The notes: generated by a model from the sequence alone, not told the origin. A DNA stretch of 64,000 bases from Ruminococcus sp. (GCA_017960805.1 JAGCYM010000007.1:1-64000); one strand, 5' to 3'; shown: positions 30,799-39,896, counted from the first letter of the stretch. Numbers and translations are program-made.

Positions 30799-33700
30799 AT
30801 GAACAGCAGAGTAAGAAAACAAACCCTGACTGTTGTGGCGGTTCTTGCCGTCGTATGCATGTTGGTTAGTCAGCTCCTCGTTTTCCCTCAGAGGACTGCG
30901 AATGCCGCAGGCACAGACCTGTATGTAGGCTATCCAGGTCAGTCAAACAATTTTTCAACAGTTCAGGACGCCGTTAACAGAGCGGCAAGCTTAAACCCGT
31001 CGAGTGAAAGCAACCGTGTTACAATACACATTGCTCCGGGTACTTATCGTCAGCAGGTTGTAGTTCAGACACCTTACATTACTTTTGTAAACGATGATCC
31101 TTCAAAAGGAAATGTTGTTCTTACATGGTACTATGGTATAGGTTACAAGTACTACAGCGCCAACTCAAAAGGATACTACGATGCCTCTCTCGCAGCTTCC
31201 AAATCAGGAAAGAATGTAGCAAATTACCGCTGGGGTGCTACTGTACAGCTCTGGCCGAAGGCTACAAACTTCAAAGCTAAGAATATTGTATTCGAGAATT
31301 CATTTAACCGCTACATTACAAATGAAGAGCTCGCTGATGGTGTAGAGTGTACAAATGAGACACTGACTGTTCAGCGAAATCAGGGTGTGGATGTTAAATC
31401 AAAGGCTTATACTGAACGTGCCGCTGCTCTTTCAGCAGACACTTCATACTGCGAATTCCTTAACTGCCAGTTCCTTTCAAGTCAGGATACACTATATACT
31501 GGCGGGTCACCTCAGTATTACAAGAACTGCATAATCGAGGGACAAACTGATTATATATTCGGCGGAAGCAATGCTGTATTCGACAGCTGTGAGCTTCGCT
31601 GGAAGGGATACAGCTCTGGATCAACCGGTGGTTACATAACCGCTGCAAGAAGCCAGGGGGATCCGTATACTGGTTACTTATTCATGAACTGTAATGTTAC
31701 AGCAAATTCACAGCTAACAGTAACACCGGGATATCTCGGAAGACCATGGGCACAGACTGCTAAAGTTCTTTTTGTGAATACAACTCTTCAGAATGCTAAT
31801 CTGATCCGTGCTGAAGGATGGTATTCCATGAGTGGTGTTCAGCCGGAAACAGTTGATGGATTCAAGGAAAATGGTACTAAGCTTACAAATGGTACAAGAG
31901 TAGATCTTTCACAGCGTAAAGGTCATACTGTATCAGATAATGATGCTAAGAATATCAATATAACAAGTTACATGAATAACTGGACTCCTTCGTATCTTAA
32001 CGGAAGTTCCGGTCAGCAGGAGCAGCCTCAGGGCGGAAACAATGTTTCAGACGCAATCAAGCTCTGTGGCGGATGGTTTGAAGAAGCTTTTGTTGAGTGG
32101 GATAGTTCAAAACTCGGAAACAATATAAAAGTTGGATACGCATTATCGGGTTCAGGATCATTTACAGCTGTTGACTCACAGCTTATACGTAATAACCGTG
32201 TGGATATTCCCGGACTGAAGGGCAATACAAAATACGATATCAAGGTTGAAGGCTCTTCTGGTTCCGCATCCTGCACGATAACTACTATGGCATTTGACCG
32301 CAGCGGTTACGCTCACTACAACTACACTGGTGTAGGAGCATATAATGATGATGGTACTCTCAAATCAGGAGCTTCTGTCATCTATGTTACAAACTCAAAT
32401 AAAGACAGTGTAACCTTTGGCGGACAGACTGGTCTTTATAATATCTTCAACAAGGCTGAACCTAGCAATGTAACTTTCCGTCTGATCGGTACTATCGATG
32501 TTCCTTCAGGAGCAAAGGCTAATGACGGAAAACAGAATGACGGTTCAAATATGCTTTACCTCAATGGAGGAAAGAATGTTACAATTGAAGGTATCGGATA
32601 TGATGCAAATCTGAATCAGTGGGGCTTCGACATGAAGCATTCCACAAGCTGTGAAGTAAGAAACCTTCATCTTGCTAAATATCCTGATGATGGTATCTCA
32701 ATGTCCGGTGGAAGCACAAGCAAATCATCACATATGTGGGTACACAACAACACAATAGAAAAGGGCTATAATGCTTATGCCGGAAATGGTATTGTTGATG
32801 ACGATAAATCCGACGGTGATGGTTCAACAGATATTAAGTGGACCGATTATGCAACAATATCATACAATGTATATATTGACTGTCATAAGACTTCACTTGT
32901 AGGTGGTGGAACAACACACGAACAGGACTGGATCACTTATCATCACAACTGGTTCAATAATACAGAATCACGTAATCCTCGTGCGAGAAGAGCACATGTT
33001 CACATCTATAACAACTACTTCTCAACTAATAAGCAGTATGGTATCGGAGCTTCTTACAACTCAAAGGTATTCTCTGAATCAAACTACTATGAGAAGACAA
33101 ACCTTCCGCTTGATGCTGTGAATATGGGTAGTGATGAATTCTCAGGAACAATCAAGTCATTTAACGATAAATTTGATAACTGTACAATGGGAAGTGGACT
33201 CGCTTACAAGATCGTTTACAGCCGCAATGAAGCAGCTCAGATCAATAACCTTAAATCAGGCGGCGAGGGATATGATAATTTCGATCTCAATATGTACAGC
33301 TATACAGCACAGACTCCTGATCAGGCAAAAGCAACTGTAAAGGAACTTGCAGGTCGTATGCAGCAGAAGGCATACAATGCTGGTACTGTTACAGAAGGTC
33401 AGCAGGGTGAAATAGTTACTCCGGATAATGATATAAAGAGCACACTGATAAGCAAGCTTGATCCTAAGGATCCTTCCTATGGTTTCCTCTGGAGCATATC
33501 CGAAAATGTTAAACAGGGTGACAAGGCGTTTGCTGATCGTGAGCATGTCATAGCTTCACTTCCTTCAGATATTCTCGGCGGTGAGCATATCCTTACAGCA
33601 TGTGATTCCAAGAAGACTGATTCTGATCTTGCTGTTATTACAGCTGCAAAGGACATAATCGTTTATGTTGCATTTGATCAGAGAGTAACATCGCTTCCAT

Positions 33701-34242
33701 CATGGATTGCAAGCTATTCAAAACAGGGACAGGTTGTAGAGATTAATGATAGTGAAGAGGTTAGACCATTTGATGTATATTCAAAAGAAGTGAAGTCAGG
33801 CGAGTCTATAACTCTTGGAACAAACGGAATGAGCGGCGCTTGTATGAACTATACTGTTTTTGTAAAGGAAAAGCCAGCAGAAACTACTACAACTACTACT
33901 GAAACTACAACAACCACCACTACCACAACGACTACTGAAGAAACAACAACTACGACTACAACTACGACAACTGAAGAGACAACTACAACTACTACAACAA
34001 CTGTAACAGAAGTTTCAGCTACATTATGGGGAGATGCAAATCTCGATCAGAAAGTTACGATCGCTGATGCTGTTGCAATTCTTCAGCACATAGGAAACAA
34101 AGACAAGTATGGACTAAAACAGCAGGGACTTATCAATTCTGATGTTTATGGTCATGGTGACGGATTGACAGCTATGGATGCATATACAATACAGAAAGTC
34201 GATGCAGGAGTCCTTACCGAATCTGATCTTCCTGTGGATTAA
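30799..34242 (+). CDS. Bifunctional pectin methylesterase (CE8) / pectate lyase (PL1) with dockerin
   Basis: A 1147-residue secreted enzyme that should first demethylate pectin and then cleave the resulting pectate. Order: signal peptide (about 1-36); CE8 esterase at about 40-380 with QDTLY (Asp230), GQTDYIFGG (Asp251) and LGRPW, the canonical Gln/Asp/Asp/Arg set; a small fibronectin-like module (about 415-500); a PL1 parallel beta-helix at about 505-870 with YHHNWFNNTESRNPRARR, which includes the catalytic Arg and Ca-site region; a further domain of about 150 residues; a Thr-rich linker; and a C-terminal dockerin (GDANLDQKVTIADAVAILQ...MDAYTIQK). The dockerin implies incorporation into a cellulosome. 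The gene is monocistronic with its own promoter and a strong terminator. Confidence 0.93.
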   Translation: MNSRVRKQTLTVVAVLAVVCMLVSQLLVFPQRTANAAGTDLYVGYPGQSNNFSTVQDAVNRAASLNPSSESNRVTIHIAPGTYRQQVVVQTPYITFVNDDPSKGNVVLTWYYGIGYKYYSANSKGYYDASLAASKSGKNVANYRWGATVQLWPKATNFKAKNIVFENSFNRYITNEELADGVECTNETLTVQRNQGVDVKSKAYTERAAALSADTSYCEFLNCQFLSSQDTLYTGGSPQYYKNCIIEGQTDYIFGGSNAVFDSCELRWKGYSSGSTGGYITAARSQGDPYTGYLFMNCNVTANSQLTVTPGYLGRPWAQTAKVLFVNTTLQNANLIRAEGWYSMSGVQPETVDGFKENGTKLTNGTRVDLSQRKGHTVSDNDAKNINITSYMNNWTPSYLNGSSGQQEQPQGGNNVSDAIKLCGGWFEEAFVEWDSSKLGNNIKVGYALSGSGSFTAVDSQLIRNNRVDIPGLKGNTKYDIKVEGSSGSASCTITTMAFDRSGYAHYNYTGVGAYNDDGTLKSGASVIYVTNSNKDSVTFGGQTGLYNIFNKAEPSNVTFRLIGTIDVPSGAKANDGKQNDGSNMLYLNGGKNVTIEGIGYDANLNQWGFDMKHSTSCEVRNLHLAKYPDDGISMSGGSTSKSSHMWVHNNTIEKGYNAYAGNGIVDDDKSDGDGSTDIKWTDYATISYNVYIDCHKTSLVGGGTTHEQDWITYHHNWFNNTESRNPRARRAHVHIYNNYFSTNKQYGIGASYNSKVFSESNYYEKTNLPLDAVNMGSDEFSGTIKSFNDKFDNCTMGSGLAYKIVYSRNEAAQINNLKSGGEGYDNFDLNMYSYTAQTPDQAKATVKELAGRMQQKAYNAGTVTEGQQGEIVTPDNDIKSTLISKLDPKDPSYGFLWSISENVKQGDKAFADREHVIASLPSDILGGEHILTACDSKKTDSDLAVITAAKDIIVYVAFDQRVTSLPSWIASYSKQGQVVEINDSEEVRPFDVYSKEVKSGESITLGTNGMSGACMNYTVFVKEKPAETTTTTTETTTTTTTTTTTEETTTTTTTTTTEETTTTTTTTVTEVSATLWGDANLDQKVTIADAVAILQHIGNKDKYGLKQQGLINSDVYGHGDGLTAMDAYTIQKVDAGVLTESDLPVD
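33883..34010 (+). repeat. Thr-codon microsatellite encoding the linker
   Basis: A run of ACT/ACA/ACC codons with interspersed GAA encodes a Thr/Glu linker. Similar tracts occur in the GH74 gene (about 53985-54060) and in the putative anti-sigma gene (1270-1760). Such tracts are prone to slippage and length variation. Confidence 0.8.
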
Positions 34243-34274
34243 TAATTGATAGAAAAAGAAATACTAGTTTATAC

Positions 34275-34317
34275 AAAAAAAGATTTGGGGCGGAATTCTG
34301 CCCCAAATCTTTTTTTA
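34275..34317 (+). terminator. Terminator of the pectinase gene
   Basis: AGATTTGGGGC (34281-34291) pairs perfectly with GCCCCAAATCT (34300-34310), followed by seven T; the A-run upstream makes it potentially bidirectional for the tRNA operon. Confidence 0.92.
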
Positions 34318-34382
34318 ACCTCTTTTCGTTGACGGAAAGGCGACAAAAAAATCGCGCTTCGGAAACCGAAACGCGAAATACT

Positions 34383-34456
34383 TGGAGGCGCCACCCAGAT
34401 TTGAACTGGGGATCAGGGTGTTGCAGACCCATGCCTTACCACTTGGCTATAGCGCC
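34383..34456 (-). tRNA. tRNA-Cys(GCA)
   Basis: A 74-nt cloverleaf on the minus strand with acceptor GGCGCTA/TGGCGCC, anticodon GCA, a TTCAAAT T-loop and an encoded CCA end. It is the last of four tRNAs in the cluster. Confidence 0.95.
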
Positions 34457-34458
34457 AT

Positions 34459-34534
34459 TGGAGCGGATTACGAGGCTCGAACTCGCTACCTCCACCTTGG
34501 CAAGGTGGCGCTCTACCAGATGAGCTAAATCCGC
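34459..34534 (-). tRNA. tRNA-Gly(GCC)
   Basis: A 76-nt cloverleaf with acceptor GCGGATT/AATCCGC, anticodon GCC in CTTGCCAAG, a GTTCGAG T-loop and encoded CCA. Confidence 0.95.
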
Positions 34535-34536
34535 AA

Positions 34537-34613
34537 TGGCGACCCGGATGAGGCTCGAACTCACGACCTCTAGCGTGACAGGCTAGCGTTCTAACCAACT
34601 GAACTACCGGGCC
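34537..34613 (-). tRNA. tRNA-Asp(GTC)
   Basis: A 77-nt cloverleaf with acceptor GGCCCGG/CCGGGTC, anticodon GTC in CTGTCAC, discriminator G and encoded CCA. Confidence 0.95.
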
Positions 34614-34617
34614 ATCT

Positions 34618-34693
34618 TGGTGGGGACTACAGGGCTCGAACCTGTGACCCTCTGCTTGTAAGGCAGATGCTCTCCCAGCTGAGCTAAACCCCC
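34618..34693 (-). tRNA. tRNA-Val(TAC)
   Basis: A 76-nt cloverleaf with acceptor GGGGGTT/AGTCCCC, anticodon TAC in CTTACAAG and encoded CCA. It is the promoter-proximal tRNA. Confidence 0.95.
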
Positions 34694-34994
34694 ACAAAAG
34701 CCTTTTATTCCGTCAGTCGAACGCTGTCTGCCGACTTTCAGTCTCCTGACGACGAAGTTAATTATAACACAGCTTGGCAATTTTGTCAAGCACTTTTTTC
34801 AAAAAAATCCAAAAAATTTTTAGTCGCCAGTTTTTCGCTATTTTCAGCGCTTTATCGATTTCAACCTTCCTTTATTTTTTCAAAGCAAGATTTCATTTCT
34901 CAAAAGAAGTTAGTCAAATTAGAATACTTCTTAGAGACTTAACGCAAACCACACCTCACAAACAATCTGTTAGACAACTTAAAAGCATCAGCAT
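34694..34994. other. Intergenic region upstream of the tRNA cluster
   Basis: It contains the tRNA promoter at 34761-34789. The remaining roughly 200 nt up to the broken glycosyltransferase are AT-rich, with no gene, hairpin or repeat that I can support. Confidence 0.6.
34761..34789 (-). promoter_or_regulatory. Promoter of the tRNA cluster
   Basis: On the minus strand a perfect TTGACA (34784-34789) and perfect TATAAT (34761-34766) are 17 nt apart, about 65 nt upstream of tRNA-Val. Confidence 0.85.
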
Positions 34995-35743
34995 TCATCG
35001 CACATCATAATAAAAACTATCTGCAGCTTGGCGGTCTCTTCCTGTAAAAATGCGTTTCGTCAGTTTGCGATTCTTAATAAAATACCAGTCGCCAAATTGA
35101 TCGAATTTACGTGATGATGTAAGAATATACGATCTATTTAATGTTCCGTATTTCTTTCCTTTCTGCTTGCCATATTTTTTAATCTGGCCGCACAATCCAT
35201 ATCCTCAAGACTTATCAGACTTTCATCAAAACCATTTATTGCTTCAAAATCGTTCCTGCAGAACCAGAACATAGCACCACCGAGATACCCGCCATTTTTT
35301 ATCATAGCCGGCAAAAGATTGAGGACAACATAAACAGATGAAACAGCAATCCCAACAGACATTCTGTCAAACCTCGGTACCGTTCCTCCGCCAATGTATT
35401 TCCCACTTTCGAGCTTCTCTCTAATCTCAGCAAGTGAGTATTTGGTCATCAAACTGTCAGCCTCTATCGTCACCACTATCTCGCCTTCTGCTTCTTTAAC
35501 TCCTGTATTTCTTACAGCAGCGATGCATTTATCCTCATTTTTAAAGACTTTTGCGCCATAGTGTTTTGCTATCATACAGGTATTATCAGTACATCTGTTT
35601 GCGACAACAATTATCTCTACTGAATCAGGTTTAACATATTTAGACGCACTGATGATTGCGCGAAGGCATTTACCGATATATTATTCTTCATTGTCTGCAG
35701 GTATAACGATGGTAAATTTAGGTTTATTTATGATACACCTCAA
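34995..35743 (-). pseudogene. Broken family 2 glycosyltransferase
   Basis: Read together, the frames give a GT2 protein: KPKFTIVIPADNEE at the start, VEIIVVANRCTDNT, VVTIEADSLMTKYS (the DxD-like Asp region), NGGYLGGAMFWFCR and FDESLISLEDMDCAARLK. Two lesions interrupt it. An in-frame TAA follows NEE (just after PADNEE; a conserved residue is expected there). A one-base deficit in an A-run at about 35173-35178 shifts the C-terminal part (KKYGKQKGKKYGTLNRSY) into another frame. The start is probably a TTG near 35743. Both lesions could be sequencing errors, but two independent ones favour a real pseudogene. Confidence 0.8.
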
Positions 35744-35792
35744 TCCTCCAATTCATCTAAGACGTTCTCATTTTATTCCGCATTTTCCACCG

Positions 35793-35845
35793 AAAATGCC
35801 ATAGTATTTCAGACTGGCGCATCATAAATACTATGGCATTTTTCC
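35793..35845 (-). terminator. Terminator of the XRE-cupin-acyl-CoA synthetase gene
   Basis: A 17-bp perfect stem (35793-35809 with 35826-35842), with T-runs on both strands, lies about 45 nt after the stop codon. Confidence 0.88.
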
Positions 35846-35889
35846 TTTAATGCAGAGCCTTAATTAGAGGATGCACTTTGTTTTATAGA

Positions 35890-38199
35890 TCAGCCCTTAA
35901 GTTCCACTCTTCTTATTTTTCCACTTATTGTTTTAGGAAGTTCATCGCGGAACTCAACAATTCTTGGATACTTATAAGGAGCCGTATGCTTTTTAACATA
36001 ATCCTGTATTTCTTTCTTAAGTTCCTCTGTTCCTTCCTTGCCTTTAACAAGCACAATAGAAGCTTTCACTACCTGTCCTCTTACAGGATCTGGAGCAGCA
36101 CTTACTCCACATTCAAGAACATAAGGAAGTTCCATTATAACACTCTCAATCTCAAAAGGTCCTATGCGATAACCTGAAGATTTGATAACATCATCAACAC
36201 GTCCGACATACCAGAAATATCCATCCTCATCTTTCCACGCAGTGTCACCTGTATGATACATTCCATCATGCCATACTTCTCTTGTCTTTTCCTCATCCTG
36301 ATAATATCCAAGAAAAAGTCCAGCAGGAATGCCCTTGTCAAGACGTATTACTATCTCACCTGTTTCACCTGTCTTGCAAGGCTTTCCATCAGGATCAACT
36401 ATGTCCACATCGTACATAACACTCGGCTTTCCCATCGAGCCTGGACGTGCAGTCATTCCGACAAAGTTTCCGATAGATAATGTAGTTTCAGTTTGACCAA
36501 AACCTTCCATCAGTTTAACCCCTGTAGCATTTAGGAACTGGTTATATACCTCGGGGTTAAGAGCTTCACCTGCAACAGTAGCATATTTGATGCTGCTGAG
36601 ATCATACTTGCTAAGATCCTCTTTTATAAAGAATCTGTACATTGTCGGAGGAGCACAGAACGTAGTTATATTATACTGCTTAAACATCGGAAGGATCTTA
36701 TTCGCATCAAAGCGGTCGAAGTCATAAACAAATATACAAGTCTCACTTAGCCACTGGCCATAAAGCTTTCCCCAAAGTGCCTTACCCCAGCCAGTGTCAG
36801 AAATCGTAAAATGAATTCCGTTCGGATCAACATTGTGCCAGTAACGAGCTGTTATAAAATGACCTAGTGCATATAGGTGACAATGAGTCGCTATCTTAGG
36901 ATAACCCGTTGTTCCTGATGTGAAAAACATAAGGTTAGGCTCTTTGCCACAAGAAATGAGATCTGGATCTGTCGGGCGCTCGAACACATCACCTTGCGAT
37001 GCGATACCATCATCAAATTTATCCCATCCATCGCGTTCTCCTCGAACCATCATCCTCATTATATCCATTCCGCACTCATCAATAGCAAGATCAACCTGAT
37101 GAGCAACATCTCCATCAGCCGTACATACTATCGCTTTAACTCCAGCAGCTTTAAAACGGTATGTAAAATCATGCTGAACCAGCTGATTGGTTGCCGGAAT
37201 AACTATTGCACCAATCTTATGTAAAGCAATAATTGAAAACCAGAACTGATAATGCCTTTTAAGAACGAGCATTACTCTGTCACCTTTTTTTATTCCCTTA
37301 GAAAGGAAATAATTTGCAGTCATATTAGAGTACTTCTTTATTTCTGCAAAGGTAAATCTGCGTTCTTCTAGTTCGTTTGAAACATAAATGAGTGCAGTCT
37401 TTTCAGGGCATTTTTCTGCAAGCGCATCAACAACATCAAATCCGAAATTAAAAGTAGATTCATTCTTGAATTTTATTTTAGTAAGTGCACCATTTTCATC
37501 AGTTTCGCACTCAACAAATTTATCTGCTACCGGATTCTTTATGTTCGCAAGATCGAAATTTGTAACGCCAGGAAGTATTACAGGCTCAAGATTTGAGATA
37601 GCATGTGTTGGCTTTTCATTCTGGCCAAACACAACCGCATAGAAACGGCACTCGTGTCCGCCGACTGCCCATTCATCATGAGGTTCCGAACTATCATAAT
37701 AAATAGAGTCTCCTTCGCTGAGCACTTCAACATTATCTCCGACCTGAACCTTTAATTGACCACTGATAATGATATCAAGTTCCTGTCCCTCGTGAGTATG
37801 TGGATGAGGAACACGGAATTTCTCATCTACATAAGGAATAGTAACAAGGAATGGCTCGCCTATCTTATTTCTGAATTTAGGAGCAAGTCGCAGATAACTC
37901 AAACCTTTTCTTCTTGCAATCGGAAGTCCCTCACCTGCTCTTGTTATATCAAAACTATTGATATGAGGAGATTCGCCCTCCATAAGATCAGCTATTTCTA
38001 CACCGCAAACATTTGCAAATTTATATATAAAAGTAAAGCTGAAATCTTTTGCACCGCCTTCATATGCAAGGTACTCATAAGTTGAAACTCCAACCTTTTC
38101 AGCCATTTCCTCCGGAGAATACCCTACTGATTCACGCGTAAGTCTAATTCGTTCAGCGACCTCTCTTATTTTAAACTCAGGATTCATTGTATTACTCAT
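35890..38199 (-). CDS. Fusion of XRE-cupin regulator and AMP-dependent acyl-CoA synthetase
   Basis: About 769 residues in three parts. First, an XRE helix-turn-helix (about 10-65; TRESVGYSPEEMAEKVGVST). Second, a cupin sensor (about 110-190; PHPHTHEGQELDIIISGQL, GDSIYYDSSEPHDEWAVGG with His/Glu metal-site residues); together these form a PuuR-like repressor. Third, a complete ANL adenylating enzyme (about 220-769; MFFTSGTTGYPKI P-loop, FGQTETT, YHTGDTAW, SGYRIGPFEIE, and PKTISGKIRR with the catalytic Lys), like medium-chain or acetyl-CoA synthetases. The enzyme might make acyl-CoA while its DNA-binding part senses the substrate. I chose the ATG at 38199; a TTG two codons upstream is possible. 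No frameshift or gap is seen between the parts. Confidence 0.88.
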   Translation of the reverse strand: MSNTMNPEFKIREVAERIRLTRESVGYSPEEMAEKVGVSTYEYLAYEGGAKDFSFTFIYKFANVCGVEIADLMEGESPHINSFDITRAGEGLPIARRKGLSYLRLAPKFRNKIGEPFLVTIPYVDEKFRVPHPHTHEGQELDIIISGQLKVQVGDNVEVLSEGDSIYYDSSEPHDEWAVGGHECRFYAVVFGQNEKPTHAISNLEPVILPGVTNFDLANIKNPVADKFVECETDENGALTKIKFKNESTFNFGFDVVDALAEKCPEKTALIYVSNELEERRFTFAEIKKYSNMTANYFLSKGIKKGDRVMLVLKRHYQFWFSIIALHKIGAIVIPATNQLVQHDFTYRFKAAGVKAIVCTADGDVAHQVDLAIDECGMDIMRMMVRGERDGWDKFDDGIASQGDVFERPTDPDLISCGKEPNLMFFTSGTTGYPKIATHCHLYALGHFITARYWHNVDPNGIHFTISDTGWGKALWGKLYGQWLSETCIFVYDFDRFDANKILPMFKQYNITTFCAPPTMYRFFIKEDLSKYDLSSIKYATVAGEALNPEVYNQFLNATGVKLMEGFGQTETTLSIGNFVGMTARPGSMGKPSVMYDVDIVDPDGKPCKTGETGEIVIRLDKGIPAGLFLGYYQDEEKTREVWHDGMYHTGDTAWKDEDGYFWYVGRVDDVIKSSGYRIGPFEIESVIMELPYVLECGVSAAPDPVRGQVVKASIVLVKGKEGTEELKKEIQDYVKKHTAPYKYPRIVEFRDELPKTISGKIRRVELKG

Positions 38200-38295
38200 T
38201 AGCAAGCCTGCTCCTTCCTAAAAAATCATACATTTATCTCAGTGCCACCAATTGCCATAAAGTGACACAATAAATTTCGAGCATACACAAGAGTG

Positions 38296-38324
38296 ATTAT
38301 ATCACCTATATAAATCGTTGTCAA
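38296..38324 (-). promoter_or_regulatory. Promoter of the XRE-cupin-acyl-CoA synthetase gene
   Basis: On the minus strand perfect TTGACA (38319-38324) and TATAAT (38296-38301) are 17 nt apart, leaving a leader of about 90 nt. Confidence 0.8.
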
Positions 38325-38510
38325 GAAAAACGCCATATTATCGCGACGCATCATAAAGCTCGCCTTTTAATACAATTCGTAATATTAGCTACCATTATTC
38401 ATTTTTGTACATTTTTGATTTTTTACCGTGAGTAGCATTTTCTTTTCAAAAAGCAACATTACCATAATACAAGCTCTAAAAACGCCGATTTTTATAACTT
38501 GCTGTATATA

Positions 38511-38550
38511 TTTTCGTTGTACAAAACGTAGATTTTCATTGTATAAAACG
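38511..38550. promoter_or_regulatory. Tandem operator-like repeats upstream of the CAP-dockerin gene
   Basis: TTTTCGTTGTACAAAACG (38511-38528) and TTTTCATTGTATAAAACG (38533-38550) are direct repeats 22 nt apart, that is two helix turns, each with internal dyad character around TTGTA(C/T)AA. They lie just upstream of TATAAT (38578-38583), whose -35 is poor, which suits activator sites. Confidence 0.5.
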
Positions 38551-38647
38551 CCAAATCTTACCTATTTCTCTTTAAAATATAATATGTGTATGATACAATA
38601 AGCTTAAGAAGCGACTGGTTTCAATTATCGGAAGGAGGTGCGGCATT

Positions 38648-39640
38648 ATGTTTGGTTTTAAGAGTGTATTCAAGAAAACTTATTCAATCGTCTTGGCGCT
38701 TTCAATCGTATGCTGTGTATCACCTCTGGCATTCTTTACTTCCTCCGTTAATGGTGATAACGCTCCACAAGTTACACAGCAGGACTTAAAAGATCTCGCT
38801 GCCGAGATGGCTGTAAGAGTAAATGAAATTCGAGAAGAAAACGGCTTAAAACCTCTATATGTTGTTCCACACCTCTCTGACTATGCACATGTCCGTGTAA
38901 GAGAATCAGTACATAAATTCAGTCATTTTCGCCCGACACAAGCTGATTATTCTGGAAATCCAGATGGCGAAGAAGGCGAAAACTTCGATCAGTATCTTAT
39001 AGACGAGAACTATCCATTTGTAACAGCTTACGAAAATCTCGCTGCCAGACCAGATCCATGCACGGTTGATGACGCCTTGAACCAATGGAGGATTTCAACA
39101 CAAGGTCACTGGGATACAATACTAAATCCAGATATAACTCATATGGGCGTTGCTGTAACATATGAGCGCAAAGATCGTAACTCAGACACTTTCGCAGATG
39201 ATCCTTACGAATGGTACTGGGAATTGCTCCTGATCCAAGTTCAAAAAGACCCCGCTTACGCATTGCTCGTTGATGATCCGGATAATCCGGGCTATAAAAA
39301 AAGAGTTTACACATCCGATTATGAACTTGACGGACAATACCTGCCGACAAGATATGAAATCGTTCCTGAATCAACCGGAGATCTGTCAGGTGACGCAATT
39401 GTTGATTCTTTCGATTATATCACATTACTTCAGTACATAGAATATCAGTGTGCTCTCAGCAATATGAGAGAAGGCAAGGAATATGATGAAGAATTACTGA
39501 ATCATCCTGTAAGCTTTAACGCACTTCAGATAGAAGCGGCTGACTGCTTCAAGGATGGAGTTATTAATATAAATGATGCTAAGGTTTTACAAAAATACAT
39601 TTTAGGCGAGGTAAAAAACCTGCCATACGAATTCAATTAA
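38648..39640 (+). CDS. Secreted CAP/SCP-domain protein with C-terminal dockerin
   Basis: A 330-residue exported protein: signal peptide (about 1-35), a CAP (SCP/PR-1) domain at about 45-205 (NEIREENGLKPLYVVPHLSD, VRESVHKFSH, ENLAARP, WRISTQGHWDTILNPDITHMGVAV), and a C-terminal dockerin at about 240-330. The dockerin's two F-hand motifs (DLSGDAIVDSFDYITLLQY and CFKDGVININDAKVLQKYI) are separated by an unusually long insert of about 35 residues. CAP proteins are common cell-surface proteins of unknown enzymatic role. The dockerin type differs from that of the pectinase and the xyloglucanase. AAGGAGG precedes the ATG. Confidence 0.85.
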   Translation: MFGFKSVFKKTYSIVLALSIVCCVSPLAFFTSSVNGDNAPQVTQQDLKDLAAEMAVRVNEIREENGLKPLYVVPHLSDYAHVRVRESVHKFSHFRPTQADYSGNPDGEEGENFDQYLIDENYPFVTAYENLAARPDPCTVDDALNQWRISTQGHWDTILNPDITHMGVAVTYERKDRNSDTFADDPYEWYWELLLIQVQKDPAYALLVDDPDNPGYKKRVYTSDYELDGQYLPTRYEIVPESTGDLSGDAIVDSFDYITLLQYIEYQCALSNMREGKEYDEELLNHPVSFNALQIEAADCFKDGVININDAKVLQKYILGEVKNLPYEFN

Positions 39641-39664
39641 AAATCATTGAAAAGGTGTGTTCAT

Positions 39665-39719
39665 AAAAAGGGAAGCGGATTCGACTGCCACTCACAGACG
39701 GATCTGCTTCCCTTTTTTA
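39665..39719 (+). terminator. Terminator of the CAP-dockerin gene
   Basis: AAAAAGGGAAGC...GGAT pairs with ATC..GCTTCCCTTTTTT across 39665-39719, followed by a T-run. Confidence 0.85.
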
Positions 39720-39815
39720 TTTCAGTTGCAGAACTTGGTTTGCTCTTTTGAAATATTTTGAAGGATATTTTGAGTCTATTTGAGTCTATTTTGATTTTTA
39801 TTTTTTAAAAAAGTA

Positions 39816-39844
39816 GTGACATATTCACAGAACTGTGATATAAT
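39816..39844 (+). promoter_or_regulatory. nadB: nadB promoter with operator palindrome in the spacer
   Basis: GTGACA (39816-39821) and TATAAT (39839-39844) are 17 nt apart. The spacer is almost filled by TCACAGAACTGTGA (39825-39838), a perfect 6+2+6 palindrome. A repressor bound there would block RNA polymerase; a niacin- or NAD-responsive repressor (NiaR-like) is the natural guess, but I have not matched a consensus. Confidence 0.65.
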
Positions 39845-39896
39845 ATATATATGTATATCCTTTTCGGCAAAATTTAGGCAAAGGACGTGTTTTTAT

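Larger units (their letters stand above)
38200..38647. other. Intergenic regulatory region between divergent genes
   Basis: It contains the acyl-CoA synthetase promoter (38296-38324), two tandem 18-nt operator-like repeats (38511-38550) and a TATAAT at 38578-38583 for the CAP-domain gene. I see no reading frame with a ribosome site in it. Confidence 0.6.

Noticed and set aside
33883..34010. Thr-codon repeat tract as a CRISPR or regulatory repeat
   Set aside because: It is in frame, encodes the Thr linker, and has no spacers or dyads.
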